Shown one piece after another: positions 34,855 to 45,310 of a DNA stretch of 64,000 bases. The notes beneath the pieces were generated by a model that saw only the letters and a list, made by a program, of their open reading frames with translations, did no database searches and had not been told where the DNA came from. Origin of the DNA: Aselliscus stoliczkanus (lineage: Eukaryota; Chordata; Mammalia; Chiroptera; Hipposideridae); contig CM066729.1 of the NCBI GenBank assembly GCA_033961575.1, positions 95,731,001-95,795,000 on the forward strand, given 5' to 3'. Position 1 is the first letter of the stretch. Every line of letters begins with the position of its first letter. The position numbers were made by a program, and so were the translations under genes.

Positions 34855-35830
34855 AATTGTGCAGAGGAGAAACAAACATCCCTTCTACCCTCCCAGGTTC
34901 AAAAGCTGGGTCTATGCAAATAAACTGACAACAGACAGATGAACAAGAGAAAAGGTATATACATTTATTAACTTTTTTTTTTTTTAAGATTTTTTTATTG
35001 GGGAAATTGGGGTAGGGGAACAGAAAAGTTGCTGTCCTTTTGTTCTTCAGTCTAGTTGTGCAGGACATCACTTCACTGGCCCATACTGGTATTATCATTG
35101 CACTTTTCCTGGCTGAGGCAGTCACTCACTGGCCATTGGACGGCCACTCTTGGTGGCTCATGGGAGCTCATGAAAGCTCATGCCCACTGCCTGCCAGCCC
35201 CACTGCAGCCTACACTGTCACTAGCTTCTCACCGCAGCCCAGCTCCAAGTGGAGCTGTTGTTCACCATCTTAGCTGTAGAGGGCGCAACGTTTGTGGCCC
35301 TCATGTGGGGTTCGAACTGGTCCCTGCTGCTCAGAGCTGGCATCTAAAGCCAACTCTTATCCAACATGCCACTCAGCCGGCCCCATTTATTAACTTTTAA
35401 TGCTATGTGCATGGGACATGACTGGGAGAGAAAGTGAATAGCAATAAAGCCTGTGAGATTTGAGACCTTATACACTGTCTCAGTAGGGAAAGAGTAGGGG
35501 GAGATAAGCAATTTAGGGAAGACTAGATGACTTTTAGGAAAAAGATAAATGGGCCCTTGAAAGAATGGATGGGTGGTATGATAGTTTGGGACAAAGGTTG
35601 TCTGGATGTGGTATTAATTTCTGGTTTCTGTCCTGTGATAAGAGCCAGTCTTCCCTGGTTCATGAAACTCCCTGGGAAGGGATTTATGACAATTTAGTTT
35701 CCTTTGGAACATTCTTTTTTAGGCAGATAAGGGGAGTTCAGAGAAATCCTCTCCCTGCTGTTTTTCACATGCCCAAAATAATCAATTTAAGAAGGCAACA
35801 TATTTTGGGTTGACATATTCTGAACACCTT
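34855..35830. repeat. Older dispersed repeat split by a SINE
   Basis: The left part contains 'ctgacaacagacagatgaac'. The right part contains 'gagaccttatacactgtctc', 'gaagggatttatgacaattt' and 'ttcttttttaggcagataag'. Together they read like one old mammalian dispersed element. The two parts abut exactly at the target duplication of the SINE at 34962-35398, so the SINE landed within it. I could not name the family. Confidence 0.45.
34962..35398 (-). mobile_element. Full-length tRNA-derived SINE (long class) with 15-bp target duplication
   Basis: On the minus strand it begins at 35383 with 'gggccggctgagtggcat' and continues through the B-box-like 'gttcgaacccc' and the shared GC-rich body. It ends in 'ccccaattt' plus a T/A-rich tail. 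'catttattaactttt' flanks it at 34962-34976 and 35384-35398, perfect over 15 bases. Length is about 405 bases. Open frames of 77-114 codons inside it are chance frames. Confidence 0.93.
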
Positions 35831-35834
35831 CACC

Positions 35835-36385
35835 TGATAGTAAAATATACTTTTTTAAAAAAAATATTCTATAAAATATAGAAAAACAAACTCTGGGATG
35901 CCAAACCAGGTAGAACAGATAAATGTTTGACCTCCCCATGCCTAAGAAATTGATAACAATAAGTGTCTTTATTTCTGGTGTTACTATATTTAATAAATAG
36001 AAATGGTCTCCAATCACTACAACTGGTACAGCAATTGACTTTTCTGCTTCTATTGTAATTTTCTTTAGGGGAAGATGCCATCCTTAGTTTAAAAATAAGA
36101 TGGAAGTTCACCAAGTGCTTATGCAATTATAATATTATTTCTCTTCAAGACTACAAACAATAAAATAGTTTGGGTTAACTAATGGCTGTAATTTTGGTAG
36201 CATCTGATCTGGGAAGTAGGTGGAGGATTTTAGCATGGCATCTATCTGCAAACCTTTGGGCAAGCAAACAAGTGACCTGTTATAAAATATTTTAAAAATT
36301 ATTAAAGTTGTGAGGATTTTAAATGAGTAATATTATGCAGAGTAAATATAATACACATGTGTATATATGATATATAAATCTATAT
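35835..36385. other. Non-coding AT-rich DNA
   Basis: No gene is visible. Minus-strand frames of 76-85 codons lack motifs. Confidence 0.5.
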
Positions 36386-36386
36386 G

Positions 36387-36388
<2 letters not shown>

Positions 36389-36427
<39 letters not shown>
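36389..36427. repeat. (CA)n microsatellite
   Basis: About 19 uninterrupted AC dinucleotides. Confidence 0.97.
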
Positions 36428-36429
<2 letters not shown>

Positions 36430-36884
36430 TCCAATGGTATTAGGAGTTCTAATGTTGAACCTCTGACCTGAGGGTTTATTTGATGATCAACAGAGAAGCC
36501 TTGCATTACATTAGAGCAGTGGCAGCAGAATATGGTACAGCAGAAACCATACACCCCTCCTCTGTCCATGTTCTGATAACTGTGTGTACCTAACTGTAAT
36601 GTAAATTTTAAACTAAAAGTAAAATATATTGCAACCAAAAGTGCTATCATCCCACATTCATTACTGAGTATGCTCTGGATCAGAGACAGATTTCTAACTA
36701 ATTACCATACAGCAAATAATAAGTGCTTCAGCCCTCATTGCCCCAGACCTTACTGCTCAGTGACGTGGTGAAAGCCAGTTTGAAAAATCTCTTGTCCAGT
36801 GGGCACTCAGCTGGTGAAGGACAATATAATGGATTCTCTGTTTATATACGCATACACATACACATACATATACATATATACAAG

Positions 36885-36885
<1 letters not shown>
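36430..36885. other. Non-coding DNA
   Basis: No gene or assignable repeat. A 'acatatacatata' purine-pyrimidine alternation leads into the TG run. Confidence 0.5.

Positions 36886-36886
<1 letters not shown>

Positions 36887-36920
<34 letters not shown>
36887..36920. repeat. (TG)n microsatellite
   Basis: About 17 GT dinucleotides preceded by an imperfect (CATA)n stretch (36851-36880). Confidence 0.96.
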
Positions 36921-36921
<1 letters not shown>

Positions 36922-37304
36922 CTTCAAAACAAAAAAAAAATAGAAGGGAAAACACGATTGCTCCTCTGAAGGACAGGATTCTGAGTTCTCGCATTATCTT
37001 TTTGGAAAGTACATATTTCCAAGGACCAGATAAATGCCTGCTGTATCTAGCTTTTATGACCTAGAGATGTCTCTTAGGTCTGTATTTTGTCCCTTTGAAA
37101 TGTAAATTTCTAGGATGATAGCATCCCATCTCCTAACATTTAATCTAGGGACATAGTCTGGGCTGTAATCATTTGACTCCCTTTGGGAGGTAAAATAATG
37201 CTTATTACCTTTTTTGATCAGAAAAATTAACTGTATGAATAATGACATTAATGTCACAGAGAGAGGGTGAATTTTACGAAATCCAAACCAAAATGTTACA
37301 TTGG

Positions 37305-37363
37305 TCTGTTTTATACTTTTCCTTGCTCTTAATGTCTGTTTTATACTTTTCCTTGCTCTTAAT
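37305..37363. repeat. 30-bp direct tandem duplication
   Basis: The 29-base word that begins 'tctgttttatacttttcctt' occurs at 37305-37333 and, after one base, again at 37335-37363 without a mismatch. Confidence 0.97.
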
Positions 37364-37364
37364 T

Positions 37365-38130
37365 GTTTGTGACTTTATCTGAAATATACTGGTATACCTT
37401 CTAGGCTAGTGAATTTGTTTGTTTGCATTTTTTTTTTTTTTTTTTTTAGAGAAAGGCTAGGATTTTCTTACATTTTCTGAATAATTGATATTAAAGTTAT
37501 TTTTGACAATGGCTATCTACTGACTTCCTTACTTTATAACCATTCTCTTGACACTTAATTCAAGAGTAGAAAGAAAAGAAAAGTAGAGATTTGGTAAGTT
37601 AAAAGTATATTATAATATCATAAAATAGTACATTTAATTTTATTGGAAGGTAGAAAACTAAGTTAACAAAAACTCTTATTATAGTAATATTTGTAATCAA
37701 ATTAGAAATAACATGAACTCATCACTTTTTCTAAGAGATATTTTTTCATAAATATTCAGTTGCTGGTAGCATTTTCCAACCTGTCTCCCGAAACAATATG
37801 AAACACAAACTTGATGCCAAGATTTTGGTTTCTACTGTTCTAATACTAGTTTTCACTAAGAGAACCAGAATGCTTAGTGGAATGACTTACTCCATATTTG
37901 AGATAGGGAAATTCAAGGTGAGCCTTGCCAGAAAAAAATTAGTTTTCATAGGTATTGGAGATTGCATTAAGGATCAGATAGAAATTTCAACTTACAGGGA
38001 AGAAAACTAGAGGACAAGAGGGACAAATTGAACATTAATATAAAATAAAACCCTTGCTTTTGAGTTATGTGTAGTTAGTCTTGGCAGGACCATGCTTTCT
38101 CTGACAATTACTAGAGAGCCTGGATAAGTT
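37365..38130. other. Non-coding AT-rich DNA
   Basis: No gene. A 22-base T run lies near 37428-37449. A 70-codon frame at 37798-38010 lacks a family signature. Confidence 0.5.
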
Positions 38131-38133
38131 CCA

Positions 38134-38300
38134 AAAACTATATTTTTTCCAAATGTCTTTCTTCTTTTTGAGGGCAGTGTCACTGGCCCTCATATGTGGG
38201 ACCTGAACTGGGGCCGCTGGCTTCCCAAGCCAGCGCTGAACCACCGCGCCACTCGGCCGCCCCCCCAAAAAAAACAAAAAAAAACAAAACTGTATTTTTT
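38134..38300 (-). mobile_element. Short head-only tRNA SINE
   Basis: The minus strand carries only the tRNA-like head ('cggccgagtggcgcggtgg', A-box, B-box-like 'agttcaggtcc') up to 'gtgacactgccctc' (38170), followed by an A-rich tail. 'aaaactatatttttt' and 'aaaactgtatttttt' flank it at 38134-38148 and 38286-38300, a 15-bp duplication with one mismatch. The 5' end abuts C and A runs. It shares the head of the 400-475 base SINEs but lacks their body. Confidence 0.85.
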
Positions 38301-38915
38301 AAGTGCCTCAGAGTAGTGGAAGCTACTAAAGGACTAAAACAAATGAAAACTCCAGAGATGGGAAAATTGTTCATATGTAAACTGACAATTGGCAGCTACT
38401 ATTTTTCCCTGTTAGCATTTGCTGGTGCTGCCCATGGGCTGCAGATATGGGCATGGGCAGGCCAAGGTCTCCTGCTGGGTGAAGAGCTAAATCACTGAAA
38501 GTTTTAGTGGGAGTAGGGATTTATAAAGTGACAACATTACAGACTTGAGGGTCTTGAATGTATGGTTACTTTTCTGTACAAGACATTTTCTAAATCTGAA
38601 AGGGTGAGTGACATCATACAGTATCTTGAGGTGCTTAGGAGCAAAAGGCCCACCCACCTGAAGGAAGGAATGTGACAAGACAGGCTAGATAAGACAGCAT
38701 TAAAGGAAGAGGTGAATTGACACTGGGGTTTAAGATCTTCTTTCCTCCTGCGGGCACTTGATTTGGGGATATTTAGAGCCTGCGAACCCAGGAATGGTTC
38801 TGATAAAAAAATAAAAATAAATGAAGAAAGCTGAGGGCAAAAAAATGAGGAAGAATTTTTGCCTTGATATGGGGCCAAAGTGGCACATTAGAGTCGTCAA
38901 ACACATATCCATTCT
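38300..38915. other. Non-coding DNA
   Basis: No gene. The minus-strand frame of 113 codons at 38537-38878 has no recognisable motif. Confidence 0.5.
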
Positions 38916-39164
38916 TTTTTTTTTAATTACATCGATTGAGGTGACACTGATTAATAAAAATATATAGATTTCAAGCATAGAGTATTATAATGCATCACGT
39001 ATATATTGCATTTTGTGTTCACCACCCAAAGTCAAATCTGCTTCGATCACCGTATATTTGAGCCCCTTTACCCTCTTCTACCCCACCCCCCCTTATCCTC
39101 TGGTAACCACTAAACTGTTTACTGTGTCTGTGAGTTTTTGCTTATTTGTTTGTCTTATTCATTT

Positions 39165-39300
39165 GTTGCTTTCAGGTTTTGTTTTGTTTTGTTTTGAGGG
39201 CAGTGTCACTGGCCCTCACATGTGGGACCTGAACCGGGGCCGCTGGCCTCCCAAGCCAGCGCCCAACCACCGCGCCACTCGGCCGGCCCGTTACTTTCAG
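39165..39300 (-). mobile_element. Short head-only tRNA SINE inside an L1
   Basis: The minus-strand head 'gggccggccgagtggcgcg' (start 39289) with A-box and B-box 'ggttcaggtcc' runs to 'gtgacactgccctc' (39196), then a (CAAAA)n tail. 'gttgctttcag' and 'gttactttcag' at 39165-39175 and 39290-39300 are the target duplication, with one mismatch. The L1 text resumes directly after it. Confidence 0.92.
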
Positions 39301-39565
39301 TTGTATACACCACATACGAGTAAAATCATATGGCTCTCAAATTTTTCTTTTTGACTTATTTCCCTTAGCATGATAATCTCGAGACCCATCCATGTTGTTA
39401 CAAATGGCGGTATTTCATCTTTTCTTATGGCCAAGTAATATTGCATTGTATACATGTACCACATCTTTATCCCATCATCTATCAAAGGACGTTTCAGTTG
39501 TTTCCATGTCTTGACCATTCGAATAATGCTGCAGTGAACATAGGGGTACATATATCTTTACAAAG

Positions 39566-39758
39566 AAATGATTTCAGGGCCAACAGAGTGGCTCAGTTGG
39601 GTAAGAGCTCACTCAAGAGTGCAAGTTGAGCTCTGAGCAATAGCAGTTCGATGCCTATCCTGAGCTGAGCTGCCGCTGAGCTGCCAACAGGTGGCAGGAT
39701 GGCTCAGCTAAAATAAAAAAAAAAAAATGTTTTCAATAAAAAAAAAAAATGTTTTCAG
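39566..39758 (+). mobile_element. Second tRNA SINE family (GGGCCAACAGAGTGGCTCAG head) inside an L1
   Basis: The body starts at 39578 with 'ggccaacagagtggctcag' (A-box 'tggctcagttgg'), B-box-like 'agttcgatgcc', then 'gagctgagctgccgctgagc' and an A-rich tail. 'aaatgatttcag' (39566-39577) and 'aaatgttttcag' (39747-39758) flank it, one mismatch. The tail contains a second copy of 'aaatgttttca' at 39725, possibly from slippage. The 'ctgagctgccgctgagct' body is characteristic of bat tRNA SINEs in my recollection. Confidence 0.85.
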
Positions 39759-39959
39759 ATTTTTTGCGGGGTAGATACCCAGAAGAGGGATTTCTGGGTA
39801 TAAGGTAACGCTATTCTTAATTTTTTGAGGAATCTCCATATTGTTTTCCATAGTGGCTGTGCCAATTTACTTCCATCCAGCAGTGTATACACGTTCCTTT
39901 TTGTGCACAACCTCTCCAACACTTGTTATTTACCTCAAGGCATTTAGCAAATCTTAAAG

Positions 39960-41400
39960 CTGTGTGGGGTAAAATGTTAAAGAGTGAGCTAAAAAAACCA
40001 TTTGAAGAGCAAGTCTCATTATCCTGCAGTCTTGCAGTGATGAGGTGATAAAGACCTATGAGATCATATGGATATTAAACTTATCAGGGTGATCATTCTG
40101 TAAGATATGTAAATATATAATTACTATATTGCACTCCTGAAACTAATATAATATTATATGTCAACTGTAACTGAAAAACTGAAAGAAACAAAGCCAAGAA
40201 AAAGGTAATGCCTTAGGAATAGAGTACGCCAGGAATTGATGTTGTCTTATCAAGATAGAGCACTGCCCTAACTCATAACTAAATCTAAAGAGGGACATTT
40301 CATAATGATAAAAAGTTCAATTCAAAAGAAAGATATCAGAATGCTAAATGTGTATGTTGTGTGACCATTATATCATCTACAAAGGTTTGGAAAATCAATG
40401 ATTTGAAATAGTCCACAATGAAGTACTCTAGGACTGAAAATATTTGAGCAGAATGAGCATTCGATTAAAATTAAATATCAGTTGTTTTTGTAATGCCTCA
40501 TAGTATTCTTAATTTTCAAACATTTTTGTTTTGTTTTCTTTTGTTTTTGAAGCCAGAACAAAAAAATGTAGATAGCGGTGGCAATCTAAAAATATCAATT
40601 TAGAGGATGATGATAGTGAGAAAAGGAGAACATAAGTAACTGTGTCTTTTATAAAATGTGTAAACACAGGCACATAAGTAGCTTGAAAAGTTAAATAAAT
40701 ATTGACACTACAGAGGAACACTAATAAGTTTAGCAGTAGAGTGGAAGAATTGGAAGAATTGAAGAGGGAAAAGTAGGCATTTTAGCTGTGTTGTTATATG
40801 ATATGCTCTTGCTGGGAATGTTTATTTGGACTGGAACCATGAACAAGGAAACACGGTGTCAGTGAGAAAGCCAGGACTGGGAAAATTAAACCAGGTTCAG
40901 GAGCAAAATATGGCAGAGGGGTTAGGGGCCAGAAGCCACAAATACACAGGAACTTGCAATCAAGAAAGGAAACACAGTGACAGGAGGTAGTCATGAGTCT
41001 GGAATTGAGCACAAACAAGGATGAAGCACATTTTTATCAAACTTTAATCAGTTACTTCACGTAAAGGTAAGGAACTAGTTCATAAACAAGGTAATTGGCA
41101 AGTGTTACACCATGGAGGGGAGTTGCTCGGGTGACTATTTGAGGAAATTGAAATACTTAGCTATTATTAGGAGTATTATCTCACGCAGTGTTTGAGTTGA
41201 CATTGATACCTAAAAACCTGATGTGTCATTATGGCCCTCCTCTTAGAATGGCACTTTATGGGATATGGGTGACAAAGGGGCCAATTCCGTTTGCCAATGT
41301 CCAATAACAGCTAAAGTCCAGTGGTTCCAGTGGTTCTGCAGACCAACCTGGTGGTTATTTACCAGTTCCTGAATATATTGGGAATAATTGGGATTGCCAT
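39960..41400. other. Non-coding DNA
   Basis: No gene. A mixed-composition block at 40800-41010 may be an old repeat, but it was not assigned. Confidence 0.5.
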
Positions 41401-41405
41401 ATTAG

Positions 41406-41455
41406 TGCACATGCACACACACACACACACACACACGTGCACATGCAGACACACA
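41406..41455. repeat. (CA)n microsatellite, interrupted
   Basis: About 12 uninterrupted CA units, then 'cgtgcacatgcag' and a few further CA units. Confidence 0.93.
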
Positions 41456-41489
41456 CCATATGATAAATATGTCATAATACATGTACATT

Positions 41490-41490
<1 letters not shown>

Positions 41491-41533
<43 letters not shown>

Positions 41534-41565
41534 AAGAAAAATAGATAGATAGATAATAGATAGAT

Positions 41566-41605
<40 letters not shown>

Positions 41606-41612
41606 CACAGAC
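41491..41612. repeat. (GATA)n microsatellite
   Basis: About 28 GATA units with interruptions near 41533-41545 and 41555-41568, ending in GACA units. Confidence 0.96.
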
Positions 41613-41624
41613 AGACACATATTA

Positions 41625-41765
41625 CTCTTACTTTACAGGGAAAAAAATGAGGCACAGAAAAGCTATATAACTTTATTCAACTAGTAAGTTACAGAGCTGA
41701 GGGTTAAATCCAGGCTGTCAGGCTCTTATGTCTGAGTAGTCAACCCTTATGATGCTACCCATTCT
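41625..41765 (+). repeat. MIR-like fragment
   Basis: 'tttacagggaaaaaaatgag', 'gcacagaaaagctatataac', 'ctagtaagttacagagctga' and 'gtcaggctcttatgtctgag' follow the central MIR order (gaaactgaggcacagag ... gtaagtggcagagc ... gtctggctc). Confidence 0.72.
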
Positions 41766-41899
41766 GAAAAGAGTAATAAGAGTATCTGCTTTTGGGTTCA
41801 CCAAATTGTGGAGTAAGCACTGAACTTCAACCAGAAACACCCATTTCATCTCAGTTCTAACATGCATTGCACAGTAAAATAAATAAATAAAATCACAAA

Positions 41900-42440
41900 G
41901 CAAATCATTCTGCTTTATAAAATTGCAGCGATTTTTTTTCATCATTCAACACATAGTCTGATCCTGGCAAGTTTATTGTGTGGCTGATTTGAGTGCAAGC
42001 GGCTTCTTGAAGGAAATTGGCTTTTGCAAAATAGTAAGTTTTAAAACAGTCACATTGCAAACCCCTGCAGCAGAAAGGAGTAAAAATGCTATTACATTTC
42101 TTTTGTAATTTCTCTTTGGATCTGTTCTTCTGGAAAAGATAAAATTGAGCCAAATAGTTTCCACTGCATTTGGAGGTCACAGGAAAGAATCTTTTTTTCT
42201 TATGGCAAATGATCCACAGAGACAGCACCCAATGGCATCCAATTAAATTGCTGGAAGCATTGAGCTGAGTTTGCATGGCCACCCCTGTATTTGCCACATT
42301 GAACCCCTGATGAAGGAAAACCATTTTATGACTCGCCCAACATTATACTCAGAAGTGAAATAATCATCAGTTTGCATCATCCATTTTTTTTCTCTAAGGT
42401 AGAAACATGGTTTAATTGAAGCCATGGATGGGAGAAAAGC
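41900..42440. other. Unique complex sequence, possible conserved non-coding element
   Basis: No repeat text was recognised. A minus-strand frame of 139 codons at 41905-42324 (second longest in the window) overlaps a shorter frame, but codon use and residues show no family pattern. The composition is even and rich in words of the 'aattaaattg' and 'tttgcaaaat' type. Regulatory DNA or a non-coding transcript is as likely as anything. I make no coding call. Confidence 0.35.
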
Positions 42441-42679
42441 CTTTCTCCAACCCTCCTATGGAAAAGGGAGTTGAGGGCATTCTTTTTGCTCCCTTGATCT
42501 CCTACTTAAAGTTGGGGAAAAAATTCCATCTTGCCCTTGGTTTATTACATTTATTCAATTGATTTTGAACAATAAATATGCATTAGCTAATTTGTGTTTA
42601 TATCATTCAGTTTTATCTCAATAGTCACCCATTGGCAAGGAGAAAAAGATGACATTTCCAAAACCATCATGTTGATATT

Positions 42680-42850
42680 GTCAAAATGGATTCATTCATT
42701 TATATAGTAAATATTAATTAGGGCATGATGATATGTTAAGAATTACATTTAGAATTAGAGACACAAAAATGAATTATGAATAATATAAGCCCTAATAGAT
42801 ATCCAGTCCAGTAGGGGAGAGATAACCCTAAACAAACACATTAAAAGAAT
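42680..42850 (-). repeat. LINE-2 3' end, antisense (diverged)
   Basis: 'tcatttatatagtaaatatt', 'gagacacaaaaatgaattat' and 'ccagtccagtaggggagaga' follow the antisense L2 terminus ('ttcattcaacaaatattt', 'gggatacaaa', 'tctagtgggggagac'). Confidence 0.65.
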
Positions 42851-42954
42851 GTTTAAGAAATGCTTTCAGAAGATTGTATATGAAGATCAGAGGCAGTACA
42901 GAGAAAGGAAAGATTAACTATTTCTCTTTATATTCTATCATTTTTAGACTTTTG

Positions 42955-43180
42955 AAACTCCATTAATAGATTGTTTAGAATATGCCAAAACTTATACTAA
43001 GCATGTTATATCAATAATCTTTTTAATCCTCATGAAAACCCTGAATGTAAATTCTATTGTAATCCCCATTTAAAAATCAAGGAAGCTGTGAAATAAAAGG
43101 GTTAGTAGTTAGTTGACCAACCAAATTCACAAAGCCGGTCGCTGAGATAGCCAGGACCTGAGCTTGTTGATTTCAATAAC
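42955..43180 (+). repeat. MIR-like fragment
   Basis: 'ctaagcatgttatatcaata', 'tttttaatcctcatgaaaac', 'aatccccatttaaaaatcaa' and 'agccaggacctgagct' keep the MIR core order ('taatcctcacaac', 'tccccattttacag', 'agccgggatttg'). Confidence 0.8.
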
Positions 43181-43599
43181 AATAAAAGGATGATATCCGA
43201 TATTAGTACTATAAATAAGTATTAGCGTATATTCAGATGTTGTGTGGATAACCTTTTTGAAAGAGTTATTTTATTTAACACAGTTGATTTATATCCCTTG
43301 TGTATTTCTTTTATATCTATATCTGTATTCTTAATTTCCTTTTGGATTTGTGGACCCAACTACTTGAACAGCAGAGTAGTTCTGTTCGACTGGAGTATAA
43401 ATCATATAAAAGGGGAATGTGAGATAAGAATGGGGTGGGTAGTCACTAAATAAGCAGAAAGGGGGCTGTTTGTAAATATCAGGCTAAGGATCATGGTCTT
43501 TATCTCTAAGCAAAAGGGTCAGTGAGAAATTTGATACGAACTGTGTACTTTCTTATATCTTCAAGACATGCTTGTAAAATGAATGCTGTTAATTCTTTA

Positions 43600-44040
43600 T
43601 TGACTGTGTCACTCGCTTTCTACTTTAATTTCTTAGATTTAACTTTTCCACCCTCCAGTTTTAAATTACTGCTCTGATTGTACTGATCTACTCGCAAAGC
43701 ATCTGTGTCTCTTCGTGGCCTACAGAATAAAGTCTATATACCTTACATAGGAATTTATTGACCTCAACCAAAAATTTCAGAATTGCTTGCCCTACACCGC
43801 TGAGATTTTACATGTGCTGGAACCGCCTCTCATGTGCATTTTTACTTTCATCAGGGTGCATTCTGATATGACATGCATTTTTAAAATTTTGATATTTTTT
43901 ACACCTTCTGTAGTCTCTATGTATATTTCTCTGTGGGGAAAAAAAATCTCCCCATTTTATAGTTCCCACTTCAAATTGTACTTATTTATGCTGTTCTCAT
44001 CTTTCAATGGAAATTAAATTCTCTAATATATTTTTTCTGA
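43600..44040 (+). repeat. LINE-2 3' region
   Basis: 'gtggcctacagaataaagtc' followed by 'ttgccctacaccgctgagat' and 'cttatttatgctgttctcat' matches the L2 ORF-end region, whose consensus has 'ctacaggataaagtccaaac' followed by 'cctccagcctcatct'. The coding potential is gone. Confidence 0.7.
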
Positions 44041-44389
44041 TTTTGATGGCCCACCAAATTTGATCTTGTTGTGAAAGAATTGTTCTCTGTACAAATTGGT
44101 TTGTAAAATGCTGGGTTAAATGAACTCCAGTAGTGCTTTCTCTGGCAAACCTCCCACAGGCTTTTATATAATAATGTAGATAGGTCTAGAAATGCACCAT
44201 CCAGTATTTCCCAAAATTTTTTAACTAAGAAATTTTTTTTTTTTGCATGTGGAAACCTCTTAATATCTCCTAAGATTACTCATTCACAGAATACTATTTG
44301 GAAGAATAGCATAATTTGGCACAGCTTTGTTACATTTATTGAGTTTGTAATTATATAGCAATTTTCCATGCATGTATATTTCATCCTTT

Positions 44390-44510
44390 ACTTCATTTTC
44401 AGTCCTTGTGGGCAAAAATTCATCTTGTTTATTCTTGTTCACCTTTAAGAGCTTGACCAAGTTCTATGGCACATGGTCATTGTTTGTAAAATGATAGTTG
44501 AATTTAATGG
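44390..44510 (+). repeat. LINE-2 3' terminus fragment
   Basis: 'cttgtttattcttgttcacc' and 'ctatggcacatggtcattgt' approximate the L2 end ('cttgttcaccgctgtatcc', 'gcctggcacatagtagg'). Confidence 0.6.
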
Positions 44511-45045
44511 AATTTTTGTCATGTACTTATGGTTTTCAAGAAGACGACTATTCTTTATCAGTTAGTATCTTACGTTAAATACTTTTTGTTTATGTACCAT
44601 GGATCATATTTCTTATATAAAAGGTTTATTTTTATGTTCTACTACAGAGATTGAATATTGAACTAAGCCCACCATTTTTACATCAAAAATTTAATAACTG
44701 ATAGAATATTTGCTTTCTACCCTACACCTGTTTAAAAACAAGAGATATGGTTACTTATATGTAATGTCAAATAATCTGGGATAACTAGATAGTTCCTTAA
44801 AATATCTTTATTTCCTTATAATTTGCAACAATATTTTATGATTCAGTTACTAAGAACATTTTCTCATTCACACAATAAATAAATGATATCTTTGAGTGAA
44901 TATTAAAAATTGAATAAGAGGATTGTTTTATCCCTACAGTGGCCCAGAGGTATATTTAAGATGTGTGAGCAAACTAATCCAATCAAAACAGCCTCCAGAC
45001 ATTTTTTATTTGTCAAGTTTTTAGTTTGTAACCTTTCCTGTCCTC
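44510..45045. other. Non-coding AT-rich DNA
   Basis: No gene or assignable repeat. Confidence 0.5.
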
Positions 45046-45051
45046 TAAATA

Positions 45052-45267
45052 AGTGGTTCTCAACTGGGGGTTACTTGGCCCTGGAGACACCTGACAATGT
45101 CTGGAGACATTTTTGTTTGTTTCAACTGGGGGGGGATATGCTATCTTATCTAAGGGTAAAGGCCAGAGATGCTGCTAAACATCTCAAAATGCAAAGCATA
45201 GACCCCTCCCCCAACAAAGAATTATCAAGCCCATAATTTCAATACCACTATTATTGAGAAACCAGGC
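45052..45267 (+). mobile_element. MER5A hAT-Charlie non-autonomous transposon
   Basis: The element starts 'agtggttctcaactgggggt', contains 'acaatgtctggagacatttt' and 'gccagagatgctgctaaaca', and ends 'attgagaaaccagg'. This is the MER5A layout throughout, with the terminal inverted repeats agtggttctcaa / ttgagaaacca. Full length is about 190 in the family, slightly longer here. It is non-coding, and open frames across it are chance. Confidence 0.88.
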
Positions 45268-45310
45268 TGTAATTAATCACAGTTTATCAATTATCTCAAA
45301 TATTTGCATA

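Larger units (their letters stand above)
38920..39955 (-). mobile_element. 5'-truncated LINE-1 hosting two SINEs
   Basis: An antisense L1 tail begins after a T run (38916) with the 3' UTR ('tgtgttcaccacccaaagtc'). It continues at 39301 with the ORF2 C-terminus (TTWMGLEIIMLREIS and WYMYTMQYYLAIRKDEI on the minus strand) and ends near 39950 with 'cctctccaacacttgttatt'. Two SINEs of different types interrupt it at 39165-39300 (minus) and 39566-39758 (plus). The reading frame is broken. Confidence 0.88.
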
